In this document: one piece after another, positions 55,305 through 64,000 of the stretch
Numbering within the stretch: the stretch's first letter is position 1
Layout of the letters: every line of letters starts with the position of its first letter
NCBI GenBank assembly: GCA_025201805.1
Contig: MU619267.1
Location: 38,327 to 102,326 of the forward strand
Direction: 5' to 3'
Origin: Parasitella parasitica
Taxonomy: Eukaryota > Mucoromycota > Mucoromycetes > Mucorales > Mucoraceae
DNA length: 64,000 nucleotides
The notes under the pieces: model-generated
Databases searched by the model: none
Seen by the model: only the letters and a program-made list of their open reading frames with translations
What the model was told of the DNA's origin: nothing
Made by a program: the position numbers and the translations under genes

Positions 55305-58244
55305 ATGGTTTCTTTTGTAGGATTTATAGTCATTTATATTTTTGGAGGCGTAACATTTCTACCTTTTGTCGCATTAGCCGCGTTCATATACATCAAAGGT
55401 GGAATTGAACCTTTGCTTCCTAAAGTAGCAGACAAAGAACCTGTCAGCCTTGCGCCCAAAGATGAAGATGCCATTGTGAAAAAAGGTTGGATTCGACTTA
55501 CAAACCAATATCAACCCAAAATGCCCGAAGTGAATTCAGGAAACGGCATCATTTCTGGCATCCAATCCTATGTGAGTGGAAGCAGCAGTAATAGCAGCAA
55601 TGCAAATCTAAAAAAAGGCCTGGTGTATGCTATATTGAAACATGGCACATTATTCTGTTTTGACTCAGAGAAGCAACAGCAGGTCGTTATGATTTTACCC
55701 ATGCAAGACTTTCGAGTGTCTTTGTATCCCCCTAACTCTGATGCCAAGCCTGAAGGCGAAATCTACGGTCGGACGTCAGTGATACGCTTGGTTCCCAATG
55801 CGCTAAAGGAGGAAAAACTGACACCAAAAAACATCTCCGTTTATACGTTACCCGAAGAAGACATCACATGCTATCCTACTCGTGTCTTGTATTTGACTTG
55901 CGGGCGCAACATTGACAAGGAGGATTGGTATTTTGGCTTGCTAGAAGCGCACCATCTGCTGCAAGATCAGTCTACAGATGGACCCCAATTCGTGATGATG
56001 GACAACACGCATTTCGATCAGGATGCTCTAGAAGAATTGATTCGCCGAGTTCAGTCAACACCGAATCATCGCGAAACTGCTTGGATTAACGCTGTGCTTG
56101 GCCGATTATTCTTGGGAATGTATAAAACTGACCGGCTTCAAAACTTTGTGGAAATGAAGATTCGAAAGAAGATTGACAAGACAAAGAGACCGACATTTTT
56201 AGATGAGATTCATGTCCGCAGCGTCGATGTCGGTGCGTCTGTGCCTTTGATCACAGATCCCAAGCTGCTATCGCTGTCTCCCGAAGGAGAAGTGATTGTG
56301 GAAGCCAAAATTGAATATGAAGGTGGATTGACGATAGAGATTGAAACGGATTTTAACTGGTCGTACTCTTCGCGAATGAAGCCTATCCGCATGAATCTAA
56401 TTTTGGCAGTGAAATTGAGAAGGTTGGCAGGCAGGATGATGTTTAAATTGAAGGCACCTCCTACTAATCGTTATTGGTTGGCATTCTTTGAGATGCCTGA
56501 GATGGATTGGAAGATTACACCAGTTGTTGCGGACAAGCAGATCAAATTAAATATTGTAACAAACGCAATTGAATCCAGGATCCGAGAAGTAATGCAAGAG
56601 TCTTTTGTCTTACCTAATATGGATGACACTTCCTTCTGTCCATCCGGAGGCAAAGGTGGCATTTTCGGCGAGTATGTCAAAGTACAGGTTCAAAACAAGC
56701 CACTCGCAAACGAAGAACCCACCGGCTACGAAAGACCTCCGTCGGTGTATTCCAACGCTTCCTCGTCCAATTCTGCAAGCGGCAAGACCCAAACTGCGGA
56801 TGTCATTAGAGAAGCGCCCACTGTACCTGATTTCGATGAGAAACCTAGCGCTGCTGACATGCTGAAACTCAAGGATCGTCGAGCCGAATCTGCCACTGAA
56901 ATGGTGTCTAACGAGAGACCTGTTTCTGGCGATTTGGCACCACCACGAAAGCTGGAATTATCTCGATCGACGCCAGATATGCAACAATCTGCTGCAAAAA
57001 TAAAGTCCCGCCACGAAGATGATTCATCGGTCAATTCAGCCGACAGAAGCTCTGTTACAGATTCAGTGTTATCCGTATCCAGTACAGCCACGAAATGGTC
57101 AACAACGAACGCCCTCAGAAAGAGAGTGATGAAATTAGGCGACGATGGTGATAACAGTGATCCAGAAAGTGCTGCTTCAGTCAAAACAAACGGCACAACT
57201 GGTAGTGGTTTGCTCAACAAGATCAGTAATTTATTACCCCTGGACAACGGCTCATCAGACTCTTCTGCACGCTCAGTGAACCACAACGGCAACAGAGATG
57301 GCAGCAAAAAGAGTTCTCTGATGAACATGGCTGAGAGCTTCTTGCACAAGAAGAATAGTCAAGATGACGATGATGATGTACACACGCCCGCAAGCAATGA
57401 TAAAAAGGAACTCTACGCAGAGAGAATGGCTAATATGCGCAAGCGTGCAGAAGAGAAGCGGCTGTCAGGCTCTTTTGCAAGTAGTAACAGATCAATCCCT
57501 CCTCCATCTTCATCATCTTTTACTACGACTCCTGTCTTCAAAGATCTTCCAGACGCAACGGCCTCCGCAAAGACACTGGTGGATAGCAAAAGTAGCACGG
57601 ATGACGATTTAATAGCACCGCCTATCAAGCCTCGTCGCCATAGAGCTTCGTCTGCTGTCCAAAATAACTCTACTGCTCTATCTGACATACCTGAAAATAT
57701 GCAAAAGCAGCATCCTCCCCTTCCACCTCGTCGCAATTCCACTTCAACTCCTGTATCTGATGGTGCATCCACTAACAGGCCCTTGGTGCCTGAACAAGCG
57801 GCTCGTATCAACAGCCCAAGTATCGTTATCTTTAGCAATGATAGTCAAAAACAAGAGAATGATCTCGTCACGTCTCTATCGTCTTCTTCAAACGTCCCAG
57901 AACCAGCCGTCCCCACAGACTCCTCACCATCTTTACCCAACACGCAAGAGCATGCACCTGCAATCCCTGAGAAACCCAGACCTGTCCTATCTGTACACAA
58001 TGAAACTGTCCATTCACCACCACCACCGCCGTTGCCTACAACACCTAGACCCAAGCTCTCATCTAGAATAGACGCAGCAAAGCCTGCATTACCGGATATG
58101 CCTAGACCTGTCCCCCCTGCCTATGAAAAAGTGGAGCTGGAAGAACAAAGAGGTCATGAGAACCAACATATTTCTGCTGCTGCTTCTCCAAGTCTTCCTG
58201 CTCCTGCTCCTGCTCCTCTTCCTCCTCTCCCGCGACACCAATAA
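55305..58244 (+). CDS. SMP-domain lipid-transfer protein, Nvj2/TEX2-like
   Basis: Single exon, 979 aa. A hydrophobic anchor (residues 5-33, FIVIYIFGGVTFLPFVALAAFIYI) is expected to sit in the ER membrane. A PH-like region follows (about 60-225, KKGWIRLTNQYQPK..., GLVYAILKHGTLFCFDSE). The SMP domain lies at about 245-440: NHRETAWINAVLGRLFLGMYKT, FLDEIHVRSVDVGASVPLI, EGGLTIEIETDFNW and YWLAFFEMPEMDWKI. SMP domains form lipid-carrying tubes at membrane contact sites; yeast Nvj2 acts at ER-vacuole and ER-Golgi contacts moving ceramide. The remaining ~530 residues are disordered, Ser/Asp-rich, then Pro-rich with SH3-ligand-like motifs (PPLPPRR, PPPPPLPTTPRP, PPLPRHQ). That tail is much longer than in yeast Nvj2 and probably recruits SH3 proteins. 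Antisense 140-207-codon frames here are shadows. Confidence 0.9.
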   Translation: MVSFVGFIVIYIFGGVTFLPFVALAAFIYIKGGIEPLLPKVADKEPVSLAPKDEDAIVKKGWIRLTNQYQPKMPEVNSGNGIISGIQSYVSGSSSNSSNANLKKGLVYAILKHGTLFCFDSEKQQQVVMILPMQDFRVSLYPPNSDAKPEGEIYGRTSVIRLVPNALKEEKLTPKNISVYTLPEEDITCYPTRVLYLTCGRNIDKEDWYFGLLEAHHLLQDQSTDGPQFVMMDNTHFDQDALEELIRRVQSTPNHRETAWINAVLGRLFLGMYKTDRLQNFVEMKIRKKIDKTKRPTFLDEIHVRSVDVGASVPLITDPKLLSLSPEGEVIVEAKIEYEGGLTIEIETDFNWSYSSRMKPIRMNLILAVKLRRLAGRMMFKLKAPPTNRYWLAFFEMPEMDWKITPVVADKQIKLNIVTNAIESRIREVMQESFVLPNMDDTSFCPSGGKGGIFGEYVKVQVQNKPLANEEPTGYERPPSVYSNASSSNSASGKTQTADVIREAPTVPDFDEKPSAADMLKLKDRRAESATEMVSNERPVSGDLAPPRKLELSRSTPDMQQSAAKIKSRHEDDSSVNSADRSSVTDSVLSVSSTATKWSTTNALRKRVMKLGDDGDNSDPESAASVKTNGTTGSGLLNKISNLLPLDNGSSDSSARSVNHNGNRDGSKKSSLMNMAESFLHKKNSQDDDDDVHTPASNDKKELYAERMANMRKRAEEKRLSGSFASSNRSIPPPSSSSFTTTPVFKDLPDATASAKTLVDSKSSTDDDLIAPPIKPRRHRASSAVQNNSTALSDIPENMQKQHPPLPPRRNSTSTPVSDGASTNRPLVPEQAARINSPSIVIFSNDSQKQENDLVTSLSSSSNVPEPAVPTDSSPSLPNTQEHAPAIPEKPRPVLSVHNETVHSPPPPPLPTTPRPKLSSRIDAAKPALPDMPRPVPPAYEKVELEEQRGHENQHISAAASPSLPAPAPAPLPPLPRHQ

Positions 58245-58364
58245 CGTGTATTTGGAACCGATAAACAATCTTGTATATTATTAAATTGTGGATCTTTTAT
58301 TTTTTGTAATGTGAAAAGTAATGTTTAAAATTATTTACAGCTGCAAGGAAAGCAGAAAAAAAGA

Positions 58365-59567
58365 TTAAGTGGTAGAGGATACTGTAACATAGCCGGGCGC
58401 AGCGTTTTCATATTCTGTTTGGAACAGCTGTTTTTGGTGCTTTTGCATAAAGCTACAAGAGAAAAACAAAAAAGGCGTAAGGGCAAATCCGTCACCAAAG
58501 AAGCAAAATTATCTTACCGTAGGATATCTGTCAAATAGTCAGACAAAACATTGACGGCATCAGGGTCCATGTTTGTGTGTGCGATCAAGCTAGGCATTTG
58601 AACTGTGATTTTGCTGATTAGATACACACGAATTTGAAGCAAAATAGATACTAACCAAACAGTCTTAAAAGGTGTTCGGCACCATATATGTCAACAAGGT
58701 CTGTCTCGCCGTGGGTTTTTCTGATATCAGCATATTGGTGTCTTTCAAATCGATATAGAAGCATGGAGCCTAGCGCTTTGTTAAAGTAGATTCGAAGGCC
58801 TTCCAGTACTTCATCCAATAAATCCTCGTTTCTACATATAAAATTGAGTCAACCTGTCCTCTCGAAACGCATTCAAAAGCAAACATACAATTCACGGTTG
58901 CCCTTTTTGTCCTTTTTGAATCGCTTGTAACGCAATAAAACCTCATTGACGTTTACAGTTCTTGGTAAAGTGACTAATTGCTGGTTTTTTGTCACGTTTT
59001 CCCAATCATCAACAAGCTGTCCTTTCAATGTATCTGGTATATCAAGTTTGATCTCTGGTCGATTCAAGTAATCTTCTTCTTTTTCAAGCTTAGCATCTCT
59101 ACGGCGTTTGCCCAAGGAGCTTCCTTCATGATCATTTTGCTGACCTTTGGTGCTTTTCCCTGATTGCTTGGCCCGATAGAATGCCTTGAGTCTAAGTTGC
59201 ATTTGTAAATTTTCTTCCGACCAACGAAGTATTCTTGATTCTGGCACCCATTCATCCCAACTAGATGTCCATTGCTATGAGCTATTGATACAGTTATACA
59301 TATTTTCTATTGGTGTACCTTTTTTTCCATCCTTTATAGTGAACAAAGTAGTGAGGTCCTGTTGCTTCAGGGTCGTCCATCCAATTTTTTTCTAAAATCT
59401 ATTTTTTTTTTTTTTTTTTTTTCCCCAACATTTAGTAACCCAATTTGGCTTATTTATCGCGTACTGACCTTGGCTTCATAGATTAGAGGCCCGTGGAAGC
59501 ATAATACTCTTTCATTATCTTTGTATGAGAAGCTTCTTTCAATTTCTGAGGAGTCCACAGAGGTCAT
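58365..59567 (-). CDS. EAF3: MRG15/Eaf3/Alp13-type chromodomain protein
   Basis: Six exons (59567-59469, 59398-59319, 59260-58889, 58831-58656, 58602-58518, 58452-58365), 299 aa. Residues 10-80 form a chromo-barrel domain: [41 protein letters not shown]. The MRG domain covers about 125-290: EIKLDIPDTLKGQLVDDWENVTKNQQLVTLPRTVNVNEVL, LEGLRIYFNKALGSMLLYRFERHQYADI, HLLRLFVQMPSLIAHTNMD and DYLTDILRFMQKH. It binds methylated H3K36 and scaffolds both the NuA4 acetyltransferase and the Rpd3S deacetylase. Intron 1 spans a poly-A/T tract; I used the acceptor TAG at 59400-59399 (before ATTTTAG) because only this keeps the chromodomain frame. The gene is tail-to-tail with the SMP gene, 120 bp apart. Confidence 0.93.
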
Positions 59568-60430
59568 TTTATTGAGGAAAAAAAAAAAAAATACGAGTGA
59601 GAAGAAAGGAACGAAAAACTTGCTTCGTGGCTTGAATGGGCCTAATGTTCTCGCCCCCCTCTTATATTTTTGTGATCTTAAACAAGTTTGATTGTTACCT
59701 GTAATTCGAGATTATAAGCATGTAGAATCGTATGTAAGGTTATGGAGTCTGTAAGGTTCTTTATGGTTATTATAATAGTTTACCGCAAGTAAAGGCGAGG
59801 GGGGAAGATTCTCAGAATGTTGCTTTTGATGCAGTTCACAGTTGTATAAAAAGACGTTTTTTTTATTTAAAAAAAATAAACGGAAGCATTTATGCGCAAA
59901 ATTAATGTTTACCCTGCTCGATTGCTTTACATGGTATTCGTTCAAAAGAAGAACGATGTTGCCAACTGGGCTTTATTTGGGTAACATTGTTGTTGTCCAG
60001 ACGAAGCAATGCTGAACTTTACAGATGGAGTATGAGTAAAATGATTAAATCAATGCATTTTTCTGGTAAGCATTACAATCTTGTACACATGCAGCGTCGT
60101 TTTTCAGTTATAAGCTTGTACGCATCATGTCAAAAACAATCTGTGTGTCTGTCGGCAGCCGATTTAAAGTTTCCACGTTGGGTCTACAACTATTCAGACC
60201 TTTCACAAAATAATGCAAAGAGAGTGATTCGCAAGCGGGAATAAAGCAAAAACTAGTAATAGTTCCTAAACAATACTTCTCATACATACATCTTTATTCA
60301 TCGTCTTTCTCACCTTGTTTTATGATTACAAAGCTCAAATTTTACATTTAACAACCGCTTTCTGCTTAATTACCAGAGCTTCTGCGCATGTTTTCTTTCA
60401 ACCTACTTTACTCTTTTTTGATTTTATACA
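59568..60430. promoter_or_regulatory. Divergent intergenic region, MRG15 and MDR genes
   Basis: 863 bp containing both promoters. Frames 59945-59712 and 59987-60244 have no recognisable domain. T/C-rich sequence precedes the plus-strand start at 60431. Confidence 0.4.
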
Positions 60431-61749
60431 ATGTCTACGTAAAGTACTAGTTGATCTGCTCCTTTGTATGTACTAACCAAACGTCATTGTAGCCCTGCAA
60501 CTTTCCGCAAGCTCCAAGCCTTTGAAGTTGGCAATGATTTCACCAAGGTTACCAAGATTGTCTCGGTCAATTACAACGACTTGATTCAAAACTTGAAGCA
60601 CAATAGCGTTGTCGTAAAGAACTTTTATGTGGGTATCAACGCATCCGATATTAATTTCACCAACGGCAAATATATCCCTGGTATCAAACCGTAAGTTAGA
60701 ATGTCATTATTTTTACGTTTCTCTGACCCTGTACCTAGTCCCTTTGACGTTGGATTCGAAGCTCTCGGTGAGATCGTTGCTGTTGGCGCTGGTGTATCCA
60801 GAGATAAGATTGGCTCTTATGTAATCTACACTCAATATGGTGCTTTTGCTGAATATGTCGAGGTATCCCAAAAAGCTGTTATGACCGTTCCTGTAAGTTT
60901 TGTCGCTTCAAGAGCACTTGCACATACATGGTTTTTGATATACGTCCTTGTAGAATGCCAGCCCTGAACTTCTTGGTCTTTTGACCTCTGGATTAACGGC
61001 ATCAATTGCTTTGGCTGAGACGGGTCGTATGACTAAGGGAGAAACCGTTCTTGTTACTGCAGGTAAGCTGCATTTTTCAATGATCAGATTGAGAGCAAGG
61101 ACTAAGTCCATAACTAGCTGCGGGCGGTGCTGGCCAAATTGCTGTGCAATTAGCCAAGTTGGCTGGCAACCATGTCATTGGCACATGCTCCAATGACGAC
61201 AAGGTTGCTATGCTCAAGGTAAACTACGAGTGGTTTTTCAAATTGTAGGGTTTCTGCAGATTACTCAATGCACACACATAGGAAATGGGATGTGACAGAG
61301 TAATTAATTACAAAAAAGAAGATTTCAAGGCAGTTATGAAGAAAGAATACCCTCGCGGTGTCGATATTATATTTGAAAGTGTTGGCGGCAACTTTTTTGA
61401 CATTTGTCTCAAGAGTCTTGCTGTGCGCGGTCGTTTGATTGTCATTGGCACAGTGTCTACTTATGCCGATGCAAATGGTATGGCTGGTGACAATGTCAAT
61501 ACATTGAAGCTTCTTGGTACTTCTCGCACCGTCGCTGGCTTCTTTATGCCTGATTACATGGAATTGTCGGCTTCACACATGGCTAATATGATCAAACTAG
61601 TCAGGGAAGGCAAGCTTAAGGTTCTTATTGATAACGGCGGCTTGAATGGAATTGACTCCGTGGCTGCTGGTGTTGCATATTTGCACTCTGGCAAGAACAA
61701 GGGCAAGGTTGTCATACCTCTTCATGATGCGAAATCTTCAAAGATCTGA
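60431..61749 (+). CDS. MDR-family zinc-type dehydrogenase / quinone reductase (ZADH2/PTGR3-like)
   Basis: Six exons (60431-60438, 60493-60690, 60739-60892, 60954-61062, 61118-61218, 61282-61749), 345 aa. The first coding exon is 8 nt (ATG TCT AC). The N-terminal catalytic fold has [22 protein letters not shown] and [19 protein letters not shown] (GHE-like motif without zinc ligands). The Rossmann part has [34 protein letters not shown] (NADP-binding AAxGGxG motif), [28 protein letters not shown] and [13 protein letters not shown]. The lack of catalytic Cys/His zinc ligands points to a quinone-reductase/enone-reductase type, as in ZADH2/PTGR3. The enzyme would reduce alpha,beta-unsaturated carbonyl compounds with NADPH; the substrate is unknown. 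It may be peroxisomal, but there is no C-terminal SKL; the end is SSKI. Confidence 0.9.
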
Positions 61750-61928
61750 TCGTTTTGAATACTTTTTCCTAATAATAAACAGTCGTAAGAGTCACCGTTT
61801 TGTTTGCGGAGATGTCCAACTGACGAAACTTGACATCCACCGATATGTTGGATTCCCCAACTTCTTTCTTTTTTTTTTTTCTTTTTACCTCTTTCTTTCA
61901 ACTTATATCCAAACAGCAACACTAAATA

Positions 61929-62585
61929 ATGAAGCCTTACCAACGTGAATTTATCGAGTTTGCTCTTGCAAATCAAGTCTTGAAATTCGGTTCATTCCAT
62001 CTCAAATCCGGCCGTGTTTCACCTTATTTCTTCAACGCTGGCTTGTTCAATAGCGGTGGGACTTTGGGTGCCATTGGCCGGTTCTACGCTGCTGCTCTCG
62101 AGGATGCAGGTTTCGAATACAATGTTCTTTTCGGTCCCGCCTATAAGGGCATTCCTCTTGTTTGTGCTACTGCTTTGTCTTTATCAAATGATTACAACAA
62201 GGATGCCCCATTCTCGTTCAATCGCAAGGAAAAAAAAGACCACGGTGAAGGCGGCAATATTGTTGGCACTCCTTTGAAGGGAAAGATAGTCGTTGTTGAT
62301 GATGTTATTACTGCTGGTACTGCTATTAATGAATCAATTGAAATCATCAAGCAAAACAATGCTGAGCTTGCGGGTGTGCTTGTTGCTGTTGATCGTGCTG
62401 AAGTTGCTCCCGATGGTACCGGTAAAAGTGCAATCCAAGCTGTTGAGGAAAAGAATAATGTTCAGGTTCGTGCTATAATCTCTATGGATCACATTATGGA
62501 ATTCATGGAAGAAAAGGGTACTTTTGCTGATGAGCTTGAGCTCATGAAGGAGTATAAGGCTCAGTATGGCATAAAGAAGGATTAA
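61929..62585 (+). CDS. URA5: Orotate phosphoribosyltransferase
   Basis: Single exon, 218 aa, normal length. It converts orotate and PRPP to orotidine 5'-phosphate in pyrimidine synthesis. Residues FIEFALANQVLKFGSFHLKSGRVSPYFFNAGLFN form the N-terminal substrate region. FGPAYKGIPLVCATA lies in the core, and FNRKEKKDHGEGG is the flexible catalytic loop with Lys-Lys-Asp-His. IVVVDDVITAGTAINESI (about 118-135) is the PRPP-binding motif. The ATG at 61929 is the first in frame, preceded by a T/C-rich promoter stretch. The 3' end of the MDR gene is only ~180 bp upstream, so the promoter is short. Codon use is biased towards GCT, GGT and GTT. Confidence 0.97.
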   Translation: MKPYQREFIEFALANQVLKFGSFHLKSGRVSPYFFNAGLFNSGGTLGAIGRFYAAALEDAGFEYNVLFGPAYKGIPLVCATALSLSNDYNKDAPFSFNRKEKKDHGEGGNIVGTPLKGKIVVVDDVITAGTAINESIEIIKQNNAELAGVLVAVDRAEVAPDGTGKSAIQAVEEKNNVQVRAIISMDHIMEFMEEKGTFADELELMKEYKAQYGIKKD

Positions 62586-63284
62586 ACAAATGTTCCATTA
62601 TTATCGCAGTTGTTTGGATTTTGGCTACGGGAGAGGTAGAAAATAAAAATTATTTATGAAATAATAGAGAGCTGGGCAGTATGTAAACGAATTCATGTTT
62701 GCCATAATTGATCTACGCCTGTATCGTTAATTCTAACGTTTGGCATACCCCGTTTCCCGTAAATTTCTGCTGTGCAATACAAAGACACAGGTAAATCAAG
62801 TGATACTGGCGAAAAATTGCTAAATATCTTCCATTTTTTCATTATAATGAAGCTAGTTTCTTGTGTATCAATTGCTTCTTTACGTAAAAACACTCACTGT
62901 TAATACAGAAACATGGCAAATTGTTGGATTTGTTTATGCTGCTATAAATATTTATAGATCGTTAACAAACAACTTGAAAAAAAAAAAAAAAGGGTTCAAG
63001 GGTTCAGTCCAACTAGCAAGCTGGATCAATCCGATATTTTTTCAGGCTGAACTCTATATACACGTCGGCATAAACACAACTGTTTGAAAAAAGATAATAT
63101 TACTAATGATGTCTTGAATCACACTATATAGAATTCTACTAACACTGGGACTTTGAGAGGCATGATTGGCCGGGTAAAGTCTGCAGAAAGAAGCCGTTTT
63201 CTTTTGCGGCTATTTAATCACTTGCGTTGTTAAATTTACGCGGATTTCCATCTTCTTTTTTCTTTCTCGTTACATCAGACAAAT
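62586..63284. other. Intergenic 0.7 kb, no gene seen
   Basis: Contains a 14-A run near 62979-62992 and only short frames (62893-62693, 62863-63087) without motifs. The part near 63190-63284 is pyrimidine-rich and is the likely promoter of the next gene. Confidence 0.5.
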
Positions 63285-64000
63285 ATGCCTCCAACTGTAG
63301 TGCAAGAAACTAAAGTTCCTCGAACAAATGAAAACATATTTTTATTCATACCTAATCTTATCGGTAAGGAATACACAAAATGTCAGGAATGTTAAGAGGC
63401 TTGACCTCATGTCCTCATATGATTATGGTCCTCAGGTTATACGCGAATCATCCTTGCATCCTTGTCTTTATATTATATGCCTTGGCACCCCAAGGTCTGC
63501 GTAAGTCTATATTGTATCTCGTGTTTGTTGGATGCTGTCGATGGTAATGCTGCCAGACACTTTAACCAATGTAAGTTTTGACGGATGCAATTTGAAACTG
63601 TATTGAACATGATTCATTTCAGGCAGTCGATTTGGTGCTGTATTGGACATGGTGACGGATAGGTAATGAATTTTGCAATGGTCATATGAAGAACAGTAAT
63701 TGACCCTTTTTTCCCCCCCCCAGATGCACTACAACTTGCCTTTTGTGTTTCTTGTCTCTTAAATATCCTGAGTGGACCATTCTTTTCCAATTCTTAGTCT
63801 CACTTGATTTCAGCTCTCATTATATGCACATGTATAGGTATGTTTGACAGCAGACTTGGAGGGCATAGCAACGATTAACAGCAAAATAATTTTAGCTCAA
63901 TGATCTCAGGATCATCTAGTCACAAGAAGATCAGTGAGAAGCAAAGTTGGTATCTTCGTATTTATTACACCAACAATGTAGGTTCAATTATAGAGATATA
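63285..64000 (+). CDS. PIS1: CDP-diacylglycerol-inositol 3-phosphatidyltransferase (PI synthase), partial
   Basis: The 3' part is cut by the window end. Exons seen: 63285-63363, 63436-63570, 63623-63662, 63724-63837, 63896-63977 (150 codons), then a donor GTAGGT. It makes phosphatidylinositol from CDP-diacylglycerol and inositol at the ER. After NENIFLFIPNLIGYTRIILA (first membrane region) comes the CDP-alcohol phosphotransferase motif D-G-x2-A-R-x8-G-x3-D-x3-D, read as DAVDGNAARHFNQCSRFGAVLDMVTDR across two splice junctions. Further membrane segments follow (CLLCFLSLKYPEWTILFQFLVSLDF). SSHYMHMYSSM is typical of PI synthases. At codons 50-51 a GTAAGT occurs in coding sequence but is not used, because reading on gives the conserved motif. 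The expected total is about 220-230 aa. Confidence 0.93.

Noticed and set aside
56726-57349. A 207-codon antisense frame over the SMP-domain gene (also 57413-57838)
   Set aside because: Shadow frames of Ser/Pro-rich coding sequence; no recognisable domain.
63499-63504. GTAAGT in PI synthase as a donor
   Set aside because: Reading through preserves the conserved CISCLLDAVDGNAAR motif; splicing there would remove it.

Overview
The window reads as nuclear DNA of an early-diverging filamentous fungus, most likely Mucoromycota (Mucorales type). Reasons: it is AT-rich with loosely packed genes on both strands. The genes carry many short introns, mostly 45-80 nt, with GTAAGT-like donors and CTAAC/CTAAT branch sites. 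Fungal families are present (velvet, Whi3/Scw1, exomer ChAPs, GATA factor with DUF1752, PIS1, URA5), CAG/CAA polyglutamine is common, and decayed Tc1-like transposons resemble those I know from Mucor and Rhizopus. The exon structures below were worked out by hand; each full coding sum is a multiple of three.

Layout. 0-13 kb: START-domain protein, a relic-rich gap, TBC (Rab-GAP-like) protein, velvet factor and a GT49-like glycosyltransferase, all on the minus strand. 13-19 kb: a CYSTM peptide, a fucosyltransferase-like type II membrane protein, a Tc1-like relic, a possible structured element and an assembly gap. 19-33 kb: sphingosine kinase, FAM210-like protein, MFS transporter, ribosomal protein uS10, mevalonate kinase, exomer ChAP, an unknown gene and cystathionine beta-synthase. 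34-45 kb: SPAK/OSR1-like kinase, two-finger GATA factor, uridine-kinase-like protein and a Whi3/Scw1 RNA-binding protein. 45-59.6 kb: a second Tc1-like relic, Uls1-like SNF2/RING protein, PARP-type zinc-finger protein, beta-lactamase-like hydrolase, Nvj2-like SMP lipid-transfer protein and MRG15/Eaf3. 60-64 kb: MDR oxidoreductase, orotate phosphoribosyltransferase and phosphatidylinositol synthase (cut by the window end).

The genes do not form a cluster. They are housekeeping and signalling genes with independent promoters. Some lipid themes recur (START, sphingosine kinase, mevalonate kinase, SMP protein, PI synthase), but I infer no functional linkage from position. I found no convincing new multi-gene system. 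The most interesting signals are structural: a GATA factor whose two fingers are interrupted by introns at the same codon and phase, microexons of 9 and 12 nt, a GC-AG intron, enzyme-family proteins that have lost catalytic residues (TBC protein and uridine-kinase-like protein), a kinase with a long activation-segment insertion, and relics of at least three transposon lineages.
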